Assembly: GCA_007844125.1 (NCBI GenBank)
Contig: CM017568.1
Span: forward strand, 11,723,071-11,787,070
Direction of reading: 5' to 3'
Source of the DNA: Sinonovacula constricta
Lineage: Eukaryota; Mollusca; Bivalvia; Cardiida; Solecurtidae
Length of the DNA: 64,000 nt
A program made the translations under genes and the position numbers. This document shows positions 62,191 through 64,000 of this stretch, in pieces. Positions within the stretch are counted from its first letter, which is position 1. Every line of letters begins with the position of its first letter. The notes under the pieces were generated by a model. That model made no database searches, had not been told where the DNA came from, and worked only from the letters and a program-made list of their open reading frames with translations.

Positions 62191-62641
62191 TAATGATTAT
62201 TTTTGTTTTATTGTATATTGTTATTATTTATGTATAAGATTTATTAACTATATTTATATATTCATGACGACTTTAATGATGGTATTCATGGTGACGGCAT
62301 GCATGGCCATGATAATGATAATAAAGGTGATGTTGGTCTCAATTAGAATCTCGCAAACAGGTTCATGTATTTCGTTTCCTCAGATGCTTGTTAAATGTGA
62401 GTCTATGTCTTAATACTGCACATTCTGTTTTCTCTAAACTAGACTGTGAACTTCCATATTGTATAAATATTAAATCAACAAAGATATAATCTAAACATGC
62501 TTTATTTCATTTACCTTAAAGTGTATTTAAGGCAGTGTCAGTGCATAAAATTAAGCGCGAGCACACATGCAGGCGGACGCAAGAACGAATAATGGATCGG
62601 ATTCCTGCACGTAATCTTGTACATAGTGTAATTTTTTTTAG

Positions 62642-63797
62642 ATGTGCATGTGCATTTGGTGTGGAGACAGGTGTGCTAGTTGTTCCGAGGAATGCTATAA
62701 TTGTGCTGATAGTGAGAGCCGGCACATAGTGACGTCACAACCCCGTCGTCGCTTGGAACAAGAACTACAACAGTCTCAGCGGTAAGACCGTGATTAGAAC
62801 GTATACAATCTTGATTGATTTCAGAGACGTGATTGCAGGATTGATATAGAAACTTTCAGCTGTAGATTTGTTAGTCATAAATATAGGTTCCCTTGCAAAA
62901 GGTAAGTGTGCCCCAGTTTATTAAATGGACAGTTAAAGTATATCATTTGTTATACTTTTCTTTTTCGCAAGCATGTCGTCCATTTGTTAATTGTAAATTA
63001 TAAAAAAATCCTTTCATTCACGTTTCTACTTTTGCTAACTTTCTTTTTTTTCCGAAAAAGAAAGTTGGCATAGGGATAATGTAGGCATTAGGTTGTTATG
63101 TTCTGTAAATATTTTCGCTTTTAGATAATAAATGGTTATAAATAAACTGGTTAGTTTTAAATGAATTAACAAGGGACAAGTTGTACTTTGATGTAATTGC
63201 GTTTAACTATACGCTTGATAGTCTTCGTGGTATTACTACCAAGATCATTTAATTTATTTAGTTAGGTAAAAAATTAAAAAAAATTCTCTCTTTAATAAGT
63301 ATTACACATATATTTTTCTCTTTGGCCTTTCACATTGTGAAGATAATAATTTAACAATTATATTGCTGCTGCTGATGATGATGATGAGGTGGAGGAGGAG
63401 GAAAGAGGGTGCCGTTTAATCAAACGTTCTGTTTATGGCCATGCGGCTTTTAATTATTTTAAATGAAGTTTCAAAAAAAAGTACAAGGACGTGTGTTAGC
63501 CTTAAGGCATACATGCAAAGGTAGTATTTACTTTTAGACTAATCGTACATTTATGGTCATACGTGTCAGATTTTGATTAAAAACGTTCATAACGACCGTT
63601 GCACTGATCTCACGAGTGATTATCTACATATGATATGTATAATAAGAAGTGTCTTATATGTCTAATTAATAAATAGGTACACACCATATTTATAAAAAAT
63701 CGATAGGTTATCGTTCATTATTTGTTTGCAGGGCTATCCAACACTTACAGCAAGAAAATGTACGACTTCAAGAGGATGTTAACACATATCAAACGAG
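62642..63797 (+). CDS. MIEAP-like paralogue, exons 1 and 2 (partial, runs off window)
   Basis: Exons 62642-62781 and 63732-63797 match exons 1 and 2 of the 15,285 gene with the same borders and phases. Exon 1 reads MCMCIWCGDRCASCSEECYN and keeps the six heptad-spaced Cys plus one more near the start; exon 2 differs at one residue (AIQH for EIQH). Substitutions are mostly conservative and no stop interrupts, so the copy may be functional. The C-terminal domain exons would lie to the right of 64,000. Confidence 0.72.
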
Positions 63798-63809
63798 GTA
63801 CACACACAC

Positions 63810-63811
<2 letters not shown>

Positions 63812-63889
<78 letters not shown>

Positions 63890-63922
63890 TCGAGTCTAGA
63901 CATAGAAAGGGAAAGAGGGGGA

Positions 63923-63954
<32 letters not shown>

Positions 63955-63980
63955 GAAAGGAGAGGAGAGAGGGGAATAGA
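63812..63980. repeat. (GA)n microsatellite, distal copy
   Basis: Starts about 14 bp after the exon 2 donor; longer and more interrupted than the proximal one. Confidence 0.95.
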
Positions 63981-64000
63981 GTGAGAGACAAAAATGTATG

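Noticed and set aside
62535..62729. 64-codon plus frame starting MSVHK
   Set aside because: Wrong frame relative to the conserved exon 1 and not kept in the proximal copy.

Overview
This window looks like a piece of an invertebrate nuclear genome, most probably a bivalve mollusc. It is AT-rich, its coding parts are short exons split by introns with GT-AG borders, and it is full of microsatellites, minisatellites, SINE remnants, inverted-repeat elements and non-LTR retrotransposons. One gene belongs to the mitochondria-eating protein (MIEAP/SPATA18) family, which as I recall is expanded in bivalves. The phylum is an inference from repeat style and gene content; no rRNA or mitochondrial marker is present.

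Layout. 1-4,080: minus-strand gene for an immunoglobulin-domain membrane protein with two possible first exons; it runs off the left edge. 5,480-8,310: a foldback-type element with 16-bp subrepeats in inverted ends around three 147-bp repeats, then a 1.2-kb, 37-bp minisatellite. 8,310-12,900: mostly unannotated, with tRNA-derived SINE remnants and a CAGA microsatellite. 12,894-24,833: a plus-strand MIEAP-like gene (six exons, about 280 codons), with a degenerate retrotransposon in its last intron. 25,500-28,680: large simple-sequence arrays and a 60/64-bp minisatellite. 29,500-31,105: a dispersed repeat flanked by direct repeats. 32,873-33,170: a RecQ-like helicase fragment. 35,780-39,540: a minus-strand non-LTR element that lost its reverse-transcriptase core. 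40,196-44,302: a TIR-bounded element holding a tRNA-like sequence, then a 0.64-kb TIR element. 45,000-46,460: second copy of the dispersed repeat, interrupted by a 7.56-kb full-length plus-strand non-LTR retrotransposon (46,461-54,020) with a 13-bp target-site duplication. 54,200-54,900: an LTR-like block with a heat-shock-type promoter signature. 55,580-64,000: one diverged partial copy and one close copy of the MIEAP-like 5' region, the latter with exons 1 and 2 of a paralogue that continues past the right edge.

Most notable: (1) the 3' region of the 46.5-54.0 kb retrotransposon carries three tandem RNA-fold motifs whose helices differ in sequence but keep pairing, so it is a candidate structured RNA module; (2) the MIEAP-like proteins begin with a heptad-spaced run of CxxC motifs followed by a coiled coil, conserved in both copies; (3) the MIEAP-like locus has been duplicated in direct orientation at about 46-kb spacing. 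No decisive search could be run; all family calls rest on reading the translations.
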